From NCBI GenBank assembly GCA_049999725.1, contig JBNGIS010009070.1:38533-67148 (forward strand): a stretch of DNA of 28,616 nucleotides, read 5' to 3'. This DNA is from Haplomitrium mnioides. Lineage: Eukaryota; Marchantiophyta; Haplomitriopsida; Calobryales. The translations under genes and the position numbers were made by a program. Each line of letters starts with the position of its first letter. Within the stretch, counting starts at the first letter, position 1. Of this stretch, positions 10,291-20,929 are shown piece after piece. The notes under the pieces were generated by a model. The model saw nothing but the letters and a program-made list of their open reading frames with translations, was not told the DNA's origin and made no database searches.

Positions 10291-10650
10291 CTTGCCATCT
10301 TCCTTTGTCGTCTGAAGATGCTTGGCAAAAATGTCCCTCTCCTTCATCTCAGAAAATGCAAATCATTTGTGAGATGCCTTGTATAGGGTAACGACATCGT
10401 AGGACTGCACAAGTAGCCCGATGTGGACTTGCTGGCTCTTTCTTACAATGGTGATTTGGACAACAAGGCCGAGGTTGAATTTCTCACCTTCCCCACCAAA
10501 AACATAAAGATGTTGATCAGGATCTTTTAAGGATCCATAGTTTACAAGCCAATATCAACCTTATTTTTTGGGCCCAAGAGCCTTGAGAACATCCAAATGC
10601 ATGTAAGGCTTCTATTGAGAAGGTTTGGAAACATTGACTTGTGATGCCAT

Positions 10651-11109
10651 TTTCCAGAAATTGAAAAGTGGTAGAATTTGAGGTAAAATATCTTAAGAAC
10701 AAAAGTTCAAAAAAATTGAAAGAATGAAATAGGCAAAATAAGAAGAAAATTCAAAAACAAGATGACAAGAAAACAAAAGCTAGAAAGTAAACTCGTGACA
10801 ATGGAAAGAAACTTTCCACTAACGCTTCTTTTATACCTGGATTTCAAAAAATGCCTTTTTCCCACTAAAAAATGATTCGCGGAGCTTTGACACGTAGGTT
10901 TGCATGGTACAAAAAAAAGTTAGTATACAAAGCATCGCTTGTTTTCATCTTTACAAATTTCTTTTTTTCCTTTTCTTTACAAAAAGTTCCCAATTTTGTC
11001 ATTTTGTGGAAATTCATTTAAAAACACATATTTTAGGTAGGCTGCTAGATGTTGACAATATTTGTTAAAATTATTTCTTCAAATAGTTCATTTTTAGTGA
11101 GCTTTATCA
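10651..11109. promoter_or_regulatory. Divergent (bidirectional) promoter region, right copy
   Basis: 459 bp between the two divergent start codons, alignable over its full length with 344-802. The E2F-like site and the 431-459 hairpin of the left copy are both decayed here. Confidence 0.55.
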
Positions 11110-11319
11110 ATGGTAGTAGTTCTTAAGAGCAAGAAAAGGTTGGAATTCCAAGATTCATCTTCTCAAAAAAGTGTTACTTTTGACAAGCAAGTTGAGATTT
11201 TCTCAAACCGCAATTCTTTGGAGGTAAGAAATGGACAACCAAAGTGTCAAGTGTGATGGTGAGTATATTGGGAAAAAGATGGCTTATGGTGAATCAGATA
11301 GCTCCACTCGAGAAGATCG

Positions 11320-11480
11320 AGAAGGTGAACCCTATGCACGTATAAGATCAGAGATTGAACTCTATGCACATATAGGGTCAAAAAGTGAACCCAATGCATA
11401 CATAGGATTAAGAAGTGAACAACTTACGTGCAAATGATCAAAGAGGGAACCCAGTGCTCGTAGAGAATTGAAGAAACAAA
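11320..11480. repeat. 30-bp dyad-core tandem array in transposase-like intron 1
   Basis: Five units of about 30 bp begin GAACCC or GAACTC and hold cores such as TATGCACGTATA, TATGCACATATA and AATGCATACATA. It matches the array at 1-130 in reverse complement. Unit length differs from the 24-bp arrays in the methyltransferase introns, though the core is shared. Confidence 0.75.
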
Positions 11481-12564
11481 CTTCTGCAAGCACAAGATCT
11501 TTGTTGCCAATCAAGCGGTCAAAGTTGAATCTTTCTTTTGACTACTCCAACATATCAACAAAAAGACATTCAACTCAGAATTTCTAGGCGATTGTGGACC
11601 TCTCTTTGTCCTCATCTGAGGGAGACCTCAATATTCATAAATAAAGTATGTTTGTTCAAAACACAAAAAGCATACATTCTATGAATGGTTTCAATTTTGG
11701 AGATGAATCGCTATCCCTTATTGCACCACTCAAACAAAGAGTGATTTCAATTCAAGTAGAACCTCACAATGAGATTGGGAAATCTGAAACAAACCAAATT
11801 GTTTTGGAGGAGTCTTTAGACGATAGTTTGGGAAATGATTCTAGCAAAGAGTCTCAATCAATCAATATTTTGTTGGAGTTATCGCAAGGGCATCGATCAT
11901 GTTGCAAAATGTTTTTTCCTAATAATCGAGATATTGATCAAGATTCAGTTTCACAATAGTGTAGTTCTCCCAATCCTTAAAGAGTACTTCATTTTTTGAA
12001 AATGTTTTGTGAAGAAACAAACAATGTATATGATGATGATCAAGATCTTCAGGATGATGAACTGTCTTCAATTGTTGGATTTGCCTATGGACCTAATCAA
12101 TCATCACAACTTAAGAATTCTTTGTCTAGGCCAAAACCCAATTGAGTAAACATCCTACGTGAAAATTCTTTGCAGAAAGTCCATTCTAACGAGAGCTTTG
12201 TGAAGACAAAACTCAATCCAATGTCAATTTCTAAATTGAAGAGAATTTCATGTTGTCAAAATAATTGTTTGTCGTTGTGCAAGACAATATTTTTGAAAAT
12301 TGTGAGAGAAACTTATTTTCAACAAAGCATGAAGAATCAAGATATCACACTGTAGTGCGGAATACCAATAAAAGACTATGATTCTGACAATTGGTTTACT
12401 TTGTTTGGCGGTACCATTGTATGTAGAAGAGCCTTCAAATTAATATTATCAATAGGAAATGATAGAATCCAAAGGAAAAATTCCAAAATGCAATAGATTT
12501 GTTGTTTGTAAAACATGCAAAGAAATAAAATCATTGCGAGAAAAATTTGTTTTGAAGTCCGACA

Positions 12565-13270
12565 AAGGTAACAAATTTCTTCTCTTTTGAAACCTTTGGT
12601 TAATCCATGCTTTTTTTTTCTGGACTGAAAGCTTAGTTCTAGAGATGTTATGTTTTCTCAACTTAGTGCTAAAAGATATTTGTTTTGTTAAGTTGTTCAA
12701 CAAACAAGATTTGATTCGATTGATTCTTAGTAACTTGAGTCTTTGCTTGCATAGGGTCTATTGTTTTTAGCTTGAATCCAAACCTTGTCTACAATCAAAT
12801 AAAGCAAGGAAATGAATTTGATTTTTGGTGGTGACCTTAGCCTTGCAACAAGTTTTGCTTTGGTTTCTTTGAATCAAGAGCCCTTATGCGTGCATAGGAT
12901 TTGTTCTTGTTTCTTTTAAAACCAGACACAACAATAGTAAAAGCAAGTCATGGTATTGGTGTTGTTGCTTTGTTCCTATGCGCTCATATGATCAGTTGTT
13001 GTCTCCACTGATCCTAAGCATGCATAAGATGTGTTCTGGTTTTTTTAATCTTTTGCAAACAAAGAGTCCAAGCTACATTTGAAACTCTAGTTCCAGTTTG
13101 TGACCCTTTGTTAGCAAATCTTGTTTTTCTTCATTTAAAACTATTGTTTACTTTAGGTCAAACAGATTTTTCTTTATTTAAATTACCTAAAGTTTATTTT
13201 TAATCTCTTAAAAAATGTTCACTTCTACCAATTCAAACATTTGTTTAAGATGATTTGAATACTTTCAGCA
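12565..13270 (+). repeat. Transposase-like internal intron with scattered dyad-core repeats (about 12720-13060)
   Basis: Low coding potential between two conserved coding blocks. Cores include CTTATGCGTGCATAGG, CCTATGCGCTCATATG and CTAAGCATGCATAAG, spaced irregularly by tens of bases. Exon borders are approximate. The minus-strand frames here are not supported by any similarity I recognise. Confidence 0.5.
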
Positions 13271-15041
13271 TTTTAGGTGGCTTTTTAGAGTTTCAAACAT
13301 CTTCATAAAATGTATTGAATGATTTGTATCTCTTTTTTGCTTTGTGATGATGTAGTAAAATATAATCACCAATTGTTTCTTCATGATAACCAATAAATGA
13401 AGGAAAGAACAAAGATTGCAAACCATCGAAGAAAATGTTACGCTGATGGTCAAAGGTACTTAGGAATCGTCATTGATGGAATGGATCAGAAGAAAATTGC
13501 TATTCTACACTAGCCTTTGCCACCAAAAAACATTGATAAAGATTGTTTGGTGGGTGTGCATGCTGTTGGTACTTTAATACTCAATCATGCTCTTTCTTCA
13601 AGGGTCTTCTCAACCTACGGAAACTTGAGAAGTAATTCTAATTTGATAGTTATTGTGCTCAACAAAATATTTTGTGACTTTGAAAGGCCGTTGCATCCAA
13701 CTTTGTATCTTCAGTTGGACAATACGATACGAGAGAATAAGAATTCTATCTTATTTGGATATCTTAGTCTCCTTATTGCCAAGAGTGTTTTTCAAAACAT
13801 CAAGATAGGATTTCTCATGGTTGGTCATACGCACAATCAAATCGATCAAATGTTCCACCGATTCTCGAAACATTTGAAATGTGTCAAAGCTTTCACGAAT
13901 ATGAATCTCAACGAGGCGCTTCAATTATCTTATAATCCTAAACCTCATATAACTCTTTTGTTAGAGACATGGGATTTCAAAATGTTTCTACAACAAAGTT
14001 CCTCTAGCTCAAAGGATACATGATATTACTTTTAATCAACAATTCAAGTTCCAATTGAATGATTCCAAGGCAAAGATTTGGAGCAAACATTTTCCAATAG
14101 ATGAATTTTGGTTATCTTTAGATGGTATTTGTCAACTCAAGTGCTTGCCTGAAGTGGACAGAGAAATTTTGAGTTCAATGTTGATTCTTCTCAAGGCATA
14201 TTGTGAAATCAAAAGATCTCAAAAGGAACAAAGAGAAGTTGATATATATAAAGTAGTCTTTGCAATAAATGACAACATAAGTGAGAATTGCTACAAGTTC
14301 TTTACAGATTCTGATATTCAATGGTGGAATGACTTTTTTCTTGCCCAATAAGAGATTGCAGCCTACATCCTTGAAAAAGAAAAGACAATGACTCAAAGCA
14401 GAATTTACCTTCCCACCTTCACAACTGTCAAACACTTGTAATGATTCTCAAAATGTTCGTTTAGGTTCTCAACTTAATGCTCAATAGACAAAAAGAAAAT
14501 ACTTCCGTACAACAAATACTTTCTACACGTCGAGCAATCTATTTTGGAGCACTTAGGCTGCAAGAAGAGACTCTTTTGCACAACACTTGATATGGGCATA
14601 AATTTGGCAATCTACATGAGATGAAAGCTAGAATGTTCTCAAAGTTTTGTTATTTGATGAGGAAGATCCCTCAAACCCAAAACAAGTACGTGTTCAATGG
14701 TTTGATTGTCAGGCTGAGGATAAATTTCCTGAACAAAACTTCCCAGAAAAATAGCAACAACAAAAGGAAAATGCAAATTCAAGTTATATATTGATGTACT
14801 TGATATGACACAAATCACGATTTTGTCTTTTGATTTTCTTTTTAACCAAAAAAACCAATTGAGGAAAACCCCTTTAGCTACCATTAAAGCGAATCTATTT
14901 AAGTATGAAAGACAAAAAGCCCTCAATCCTGAAATGTTTCAAAGAGATTCAGTTAGTGTCATTAACACTAAGACAAATCAAGTTAATCTTGATGAATCTT
15001 CTGAAGCTGAATTCGAAGAAGTCGAGACAAGTGACTAAAGT

Positions 15042-16589
15042 AATTTAAGAATTTTATTATATATTGTGTATTTTCAAGTATATTGTAATTTAAGAATATT
15101 ATTTTATATATGAAATACGTAAGAATCTTTTGAAGCAACTTTTTGAAGTTTTCTGCCACCTTGAATTTTTTACTATAAATCATTCCAAGTCGAATGTTAT
15201 TCTCTATAAATGAAACTTAGATCTTTAGTTAATAGTTTCATTTGCTTTGTAAAATATTTTCTTCTCAAAAATGTAAGTATGTTGTTTACAACTTTAGTGC
15301 TTTCTAGAAGAGTTTAAGGTCATTATATCGCTAAAGCATCTGCCCAAATTGACTACTTATTTTTTTCTTGTAAGGACTTTGATGCATAACTTAAAACCTT
15401 TTGCATGCTTTGACTCAGATGTAGAGCTTTGTACCTGTTTTTCTTTCAGATTCTGAATTAGAAATCAGAAATTTTTGTGTGCGTAGAGTTTGTTGCAAAA
15501 AATAGAACATTTATTATCTGTATCCTCGATTGTAGAAGTGTGAACCCTATGCGCGCATAGGCTTTGATTCTCAAGTCAAAACGTTGTGCATACAAAAACT
15601 CTTTTGCAAAACCTTAAACCTAAGTTCTTGTTAGTCTTTGTTGTAGAGTGTTTAGATGGTGAGTTCAGATTCCTATGCACACATAGACTTTGGGGTGGAG
15701 TGTTCAGATGTTGAGCTTGGATTCCTATGCGCACATAGACTTTGGGTTGGAAGTCCAATCCTTTCACAAGTTTTACTTCTTATATACAACCCTTAAGCTT
15801 CTACATACAAAGACTACTAGTTACTAGTATACAAGTCATAGACTCTTTTAGAGATCTTGATATCTTTGTTTGGTTGAATAAAGTCTAAAACTTGGAGATG
15901 TTTCTTGTTTACACTCTTAATTCCATCTTTTTATCTACTGTCTTTTTGATTCTAAAGTAGGATTCGTTTGTATATATGCTTCATTGAATTACGAAATATT
16001 TTTAAATGTTGAAACTTTTTTTAAAGCCCACTTTAACTTTTGTGTGCATGGATTTTCAACTACAAGTAAAAGCTTCTTTCTTTCTTGAACTTTAAAATAT
16101 AGCTCTTAAGTCCTTACAATGTTTCATTTTCTTTGTTTCTATGTTTACGATTGCAAACTCATTCCCTTCTGCTTGGGCTTTTTCTTTATGTTTTGTAATT
16201 TTGTTCCAAAAAAATGTTTCAAAGAGCACCATGTCTATGCGCGCATAGAGTTTGTGCAATCAAACATATTTCAAAATGGTTTCTTGTGATGTGTATTTCA
16301 ATTTTTGGGCTTCCAATTATAATCAATGATAAATGCAATTTTTTTGTGAAAACTTGCCATAAATTTTATACTTTTCATCAAATTCAAATTTTATAATAGT
16401 TTTATAAAAACTAATAATATTGTTTGATTTTGGATAAAACATTTGACTCTTGCTCTATCATGCTTGTTGAAACAGGCAAAAATGAACCTCAAAAACTCAT
16501 GTACTTTTTGTTTTTAAGAAATAATCTCGTTTTTTCTTCTTTTTTTAGCTCAAAAACCATAATTTTTCCACAAAAAAAGGTTCCTATTT
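15042..16589. repeat. Non-coding 3' flank of the transposase-like gene with dyad-core repeats
   Basis: AT-rich, with no supported gene. Dyad cores occur at about 15548 (CTATGCGCGCATAGG) and 16232 (CTATGCGCGCATAGAG). A 52-bp unit is repeated twice, 15646-15697 and 15698-15749, each with a CCTATGCRCACATAGACTTTG core. The minus-strand frame at 15576-15767 is a translation of these repeats. Confidence 0.6.
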
Positions 16590-16645
16590 TGAGTAGCTTA
16601 TTTTTGGTTCAAAGTAACGACTATTTACCCTCTTGGCTGGATCTT
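16590..16645. repeat. Candidate outer end of the right unit
   Basis: TTTTTGGTTCAAAGTAACGA resembles the inner end near 5929-5945, TTCTTGGTTCAAAGTAGCAG, and is inverted relative to 6035-6060. If real, these are terminal inverted repeats and the right unit spans roughly 6.0-16.64 kb. The shared core is only about 12 bp, so chance is possible. Retroelement gag homology starts directly afterwards. Confidence 0.3.
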
Positions 16646-18600
16646 CAAGTTGTTTGCATAGACAGATTTAGGCTTGCTGACCATTTTGATCGTGCCTAGG
16701 ATAAATTATTGTGTATTAAAATGTATGCCTATGAATCTATTCAGGATTACAACAATCATTTTAAAGTTGTTGTAAGCAAATGAAGAACTCCCCCACCTAA
16801 TGATGATTAGACAGGGTTCTTCATTAAAGGCCATCCAAATGCTATTCAAGAGCACGTCTTGCTCCATGACCCCGAGACACATGAGTATGCAATTCACTTA
16901 GCCACGTCGTATAATGAAACACTGCTCCATCAAGATCGATTTGCCTCATCTTCTTACTATTCTGGCCCGATCAGCCGTGATCTTATTCCTCAATGGATGG
17001 TCTTTTGTACACTACTTTATTGATTATGCCACACCCATCTCCATTGCAGTTTGTTTTGTCTACTACCTCCAACTTTGATTTTGAGGAAAAACATGTTGAA
17101 GTTACTTCATGTCTGTCGGACTTGATTGCTACTCTCAAACTCCAAATGGTGAATTCCAATCCCACCCCAAGTCTTCTTTCCTCTGCTTCAAATGTATGGT
17201 GCATACGTTGTAGCAAGCAACATTCGCCTCTTGAAGCTTGTCCTTTGATTTCTTGGTGTGATATTTGTCTATCATCCAATTATGCCAATAACGTTTTCCC
17301 TATTTGGCATAGAATCAAAGCAGCAACTGCTCAATTGGCTCTACAAGTCAACCAAACAATTGTACAACATTCCCAAACAGTCCTTCTAGGGCTTGCTCCT
17401 CAATCTCTCTCCCAATATTAGGCTCTCCTACAAGTGTACCAACAATAGTATGCTCTGCAACTTGTTAGCTACCAGTATCAACCCATTTGTCTGCGTTAAG
17501 GCCAAAGTTACTACAATTGCAACCAAATTGACCACATTGCTCGTGATTGTCCTTATTTGAGATCACAATAGTATTATCAAGGTTGAAATAAGCGTATGGC
17601 CCAACGTCCCTATAATCAGAACCCCCAACATAGTTCATATCAATCGATGTACTCTTCCTAACATGCACCTGATCAACATCAATCCTCCTATGTCACTCTG
17701 TCCCCTCCTCAATAACCTACTATGAACCACAATAGCTACCCACTCTATCTATCAGCAATCTCCTATTATTTTACCTCCTTTTTCCTTTTCTAGAGTGCCG
17801 CAGGTTGCAATCCCCACCAAAACACTAGTACTCCAATTACCATCCGTCAACTAGTTGACCGCACAAAATCTTCATCAAATCGAAGTGGTTCTTGTGAACA
17901 TCACTCTTTGTTTAAGAAATCACCTTCAACATCTGAATCTGGCTCTTGCGCATATTCCTTCCCCTGTGCTCTCAACTCCTCCTTTTGCAGTGCTTGCTAC
18001 GTGCGCTTCTTCTTTGGATCATCCTTGAAGACAATCCTTCCTCCTCTCCATCTGATGCACTCCTTTTACCTTCTATAGTTGCACCCCTGCAGCTGGAATC
18101 GTCAGTTCCTAGTTTTTTGGTTCCTCTAGTTTCTATTTCAATTTTGGTTCGTGCCCTAGAATTGCCACGTATTTGCAAATCCAGTACCCAGAAAATGGCT
18201 GAATCTCCCTTTGCAAACATAGCCAATTATGACTTCTTTAAAGATATGGCTTCCAGACTAGCTAATATTACTTTTGGCTATATTTTAAAATTGAATGTGC
18301 CAACTTGCTGAGATTTACAAAAAGCTCTTGTGGTTCTACGTCACAAATCTAAATTTGTTAATCTCCTTTGAGCTCAAAAGCTCAAGTCTCAATTGCACAG
18401 TAACAAGTCATCTTATGAGACTCTTCCTCCCTACCTACTCAATGTCGATCAACATTTGGAAGACACACCAAAGTATCTCAATTCTCCTACCTTAATCAAC
18501 TATACATTCACAGAGTTTTTTGCCATTTCCACCACTTTGTGTGCTTCTTTTTCAAGGGGCAACTTCAACTTTAATGTTATAGGCCGTGATAAATAATTTT
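16620..18600 (+). pseudogene. Retrotransposon gag to pre-protease fragment, plus strand
   Basis: Remnant of an LTR retrotransposon Gag, the structural protein that packages element RNA. A gag-core-like segment (YESIQDYNNHFKVVV, then GHPNAIQEHVLL) lies at about 16700-16920. A Cys-rich finger (WCIRCSKQHSPLEACP, then WCDIC) follows at about 17200-17270. A zinc knuckle at 17512-17550 reads YYNCNQIDHIARDC, with its first Cys changed to Tyr. The last part (DFFKDMASRLANITFGYIL, about 18230-18290) resembles the pre-protease segment of plant Ty3-like polyproteins. Several stops and shifts; no RT or LTR on this strand nearby. It abuts the putative unit end on the left and an opposite-strand gag fragment on the right. 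Confidence 0.55.
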
Positions 18601-18639
18601 CTTCTACTCCGGAATCCACCAAAACTCTTATTGTATATC

Positions 18640-20290
18640 CTTCCATCCATCCATCAACCACAATTAACCCTCAATTTTTTTTGTTTTTCTATATAGTAGA
18701 TGCATCTTTGTTGAATACTTCCTTCGCTTTTCTTCTTAACCCCAACAAAACCACAAGGTTTTTTTTTATTGGTGCCAATCGTTTTCTTGACATTCTTTAT
18801 CTCCTTCATTGTTGATATTATGAAGAGGCTGTCAAAACACTTGCCCTTGATTGTGTTGCACCACTCTACAATTTGGTGCAATATGCCCTATCCGACCACA
18901 ATTTTAGCATGTTCAAGTTTCTCGTCAATCATGTATTCTCTTTTTGGTAGCTTGTTGTGGTCCTCCTTGTTGATGATTTGGGCAATGAAATTCTCTTCTT
19001 CTCATATTCTCTAGCTTTATAAGCATGAGGTCATAGCTTCCTCCGGTGCGCACAATTTCTAGTATCTCTTTAATTTGTTGAGCAAATCAGATGGCTTCAT
19101 TTACATCCTTTGGGTTGTGAATCATAACTTTATCTCTAATCTTTCTCTTTAACCATTGTAAAATTTTGTCAAGGGTTTTTTCTAGACTCACATCTTCAAT
19201 TTGGACTTGCAAGCTTTGAAGTTCTTCAATATCTTGCAACGATTCCTTATTGCTCCAACTCCCAAAGCTTTGTTTTTGTGGTCAATATAGAATCTACCGC
19301 TTTAAAAATTTGGAGCAAACCTTCCTCTAAACTGCTTTAGAAAAGTTGTTCTCCTTGTGTATTTTTCTGTTGCTCCTATCTTGTAGCCATATATGATATA
19401 TGAATTTCCATTTGATAGACCTATCCTTTTACAATACCAACCATGCAACTTCTTACATAAGGCTCTACCTTACACGATTTACTCATCTTTTGAACAAACG
19501 TCTCTCAACTACCTTCTCTACTTTCTTATTGTAATTGCATTTTCACCATTTCTACCATCAACATGTTTGTTTGTTGTTGGCTTGCTATAAGAGCTTCTTG
19601 AAGCTCTTCCAGCTTTGCCATCATCCAAACTCCTTCTTCAAGGCTACTAGAGTTAGTATTCATGTTTTTCCATTATAGTTTAACCCCCAAAACTTATACA
19701 AAACCAAATATGCACACATTCCAATTGTGAAAAATAGGTAAAATAAAATATTTAGTTATTGCCAACACTAAAATACAAAACCTTTCTCCAAACTTACAAA
19801 CAAATAAATCTCGCTACATTTAGATGTTACTCTAATAGAAATATGACACTTGGAGTTGAACTCTTCTAGAGGAGCTTGGTTCAAATCCATTTTCAATCTA
19901 CCACAAAATGTAAATAAAACACTCTTATAGTTTATTAGAGGTAAGATAACACGCTCTCTTGATTCCATCACAAAAACCATAAAGTCATCACCAAAGTTAT
20001 ACATTAGAAATTGACAAAAGAAATGTTTGTCAATATTAAACATACAAATGTTAAAAATATTTAATAGAGAAATTCTATATAAGGTACAAATGCTCCTCTA
20101 TCCATTGGCTACTACAACAACAAATCAAACTTCTCATCTTCAATAATAAAAGATATGATATCCACTATCAGTTATTCATGAAAAATTGATAGTTTAACTC
20201 CCTTGGAGTTAGTGCAAAGTGGAGATTCCACTACTCCAAAAGGTTTTAAGTACTTCTCCAAAGAGGGGTTATCCACACTCTTTAGAGAAG
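18640..20290 (-). pseudogene. LTR-retrotransposon gag fragment, minus strand (second element)
   Basis: Reads leftward from the primer-binding site at 20291-20307, as a 5' gag region should. A gag-like helical segment (LEKTLDKILQWLKRKIRDKV) lies at about 19130-19200. A CCHC zinc knuckle lies at 18868-18909, C-stop-NCGRIGHIAPNC, with a stop where an aromatic residue normally sits. The long open piece at 19768-20043 has no domain I recognise. Pol is absent: the element is cut near 18640, where the plus-strand gag remnant begins. Confidence 0.5.
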
Positions 20291-20307
20291 ACCAAGCTCT
20301 AATACCA
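20291..20307 (-). other. Primer-binding site of the second element (tRNA-iMet type)
   Basis: On the minus strand this reads TGGTATTAGAGCTTGGT, close to the TGGTATCAGAGCC of plant initiator-Met-primed elements. It lies next to the LTR edge (TG at 20309-20310). Confidence 0.6.
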
Positions 20308-20308
20308 T

Positions 20309-20407
20309 TGAAACACTACACACTTACATTACACACACAAGTTAGCACAAGTGCAACACATACAAGTTAACGTAAAAGAAGTGCACAAATAGCTTCAAAA
20401 CCCGCAA
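20309..20407 (-). repeat. 5' LTR of the second element, first part
   Basis: Begins TGAAACACTACAC next to the PBS. It is interrupted at 20407 by the chromovirus and resumes at 25391 (25391-25395 repeats the target site). Confidence 0.55.
20403..20407. repeat. Target-site duplication CGCAA, left
   Basis: CGCAA directly precedes the chromovirus end at 20408 and is repeated at 25391-25395 just after its other end. Five bp is the usual size for Ty3/gypsy integrase. Confidence 0.85.
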
Positions 20408-20840
20408 TGTAAAAGAATCTCAAAGACCAAATCCAAATGAGTAAAAACTCATGGTGAACTCTAATAGAGTTCTTCAACCAAAAAAAACTTGAGGTCCAAG
20501 CTAAGACCAAGAGTGCAAGAAAAAGCCAAGCAACCAAAGAACCCAAGTGATTTGAGAGGAACTCCAGAATGAGGAGTGGGGTTAAGAAGCCTTTCTATTT
20601 ATACAAGAGAAGAGGGTGTCATCCCTCTTTCTTCACTTTCAAGTCACTTCTAATTTCATCCCTAAAGGTGACTCTCTACCAAAATTGACTTCGAATGCAA
20701 GTAACCTAAAAGTGACTCTCCACCAAAAGTGACTTCAAAGGCAAGTAATCCAATCTTAACCCTAAAAGTGACTCACTACCACTTCTTTCACTCCTCTCTA
20801 TTTTCTTATAAATAGCACAACCTTATCTTGTACTATTACA
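20408..20840 (-). repeat. Chromovirus 3' LTR (433 bp)
   Basis: TG...CA ends (TGTAAAAGAATC to CTTGTACTATTACA in plus orientation). A TATA-like box, TGTATAAATAG, lies on the minus strand at 20595-20605. It is 43 bp longer than the other LTR because of an internal partial duplication at about 20680-20735. A purine-rich tract (GAAGATGGAGATTA on the minus strand, 20841-20854) adjoins it. Confidence 0.92.
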
Positions 20841-20929
20841 TAATCTCCATCTTCGAATCGATGACGTCCTTGTCATTGCCACAACTTTCAAAAATTTTAA
20901 TAACTTCTTGAGTATTCTCAAGATTTGAA

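Larger units (their letters stand above)
6881..10650 (-). pseudogene. ParB-like domain plus beta-class DNA methyltransferase, right copy (degenerate)
   Basis: Second copy of the gene at 803-4967, same exon plan: 10650-10291, 9969-8517, 8167-7612 and 7508-6881. Donors are GTGAGA, GTAAGT and GTGAGT. The ATG at 10648-10650 starts MASQ. The ParB-like segment is open over 8969-9307 and reads RGNH where the left copy has GGNH. The catalytic motif IV is better kept here, ADVPYSC with DVPY at 7809-7820, close to the DPPY of N6-adenine enzymes. Motif X is YQKPQALYNFF, but motif I has decayed to DLCSRSCIG (7196-7222). Exon 4 has a tryptophan-to-stop change in the segment after HEY, and the intron 1 acceptor AG is lost. 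It is divergent from the transposase-like gene at 11110. Each copy keeps residues the other has lost, so the ancestor was probably an active enzyme. Calling N6A versus N4C is not possible from this. Confidence 0.72.
1..11480. repeat. Giant imperfect inverted repeat (two facing copies of one mobile unit)
   Basis: The left arm (1 to ~5999) and right arm (~5999 to ~11480) are diverged reverse complements along their whole length. Matching pairs include 230-343 with 11110-11223, 803-1171 with 10291-10650, 1614-3188 with 8517-9969, 3747-4291 with 7612-8167, 4360-4967 with 6881-7508, and 5910-5966 with about 6020-6080. Splice sites and poly(A) signals are conserved between arms, so the copies arose at DNA level, not through mRNA. 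By eye, identity is roughly three quarters to four fifths in coding parts and lower in introns, where repeat arrays differ in length. The left arm continues beyond position 1. Confidence 0.85.
11110..15041 (+). pseudogene. DUF7869-like, transposase-type protein (degenerate, intron-containing)
   Basis: Probable mobilising enzyme of the unit. Exon 1 is 11110-11223 (38 codons, donor GTAAGA). A second block, about 11490-12490, includes acidic/serine-rich sequence and a Cys cluster, CCQNNCLSLC (about 12250-12280), then GGTIVCRRAF near the end. After an intron of about 12565-13270, the core runs about 13390-14360: YLGIVIDGMDQKK (Asp near 13473), LYLQLDNTIRENKNS (Asp at 13718-13720) and GFLMVGHTHNQIDQMFHRFS (Asp at 13843-13845). 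The C-terminal part ends at the stop 15039-15041. Block order and the IDGMDQ, LQLDN and GHTHxxID signatures match, from memory, the eukaryote-wide DUF7869 family. The three acidic positions suggest an RNase-H/DDE-type fold, which is inference. In-frame stops (about 11586, 11642, 12355, 13511, 14021) and shifts make it a pseudogene. Longest intact frame 13517-14023. Confidence 0.7.

Noticed and set aside
15576-15767. Minus-strand frame rich in repeated residues
   Set aside because: It is the translation of the 52-bp repeat pair and dyad cores.
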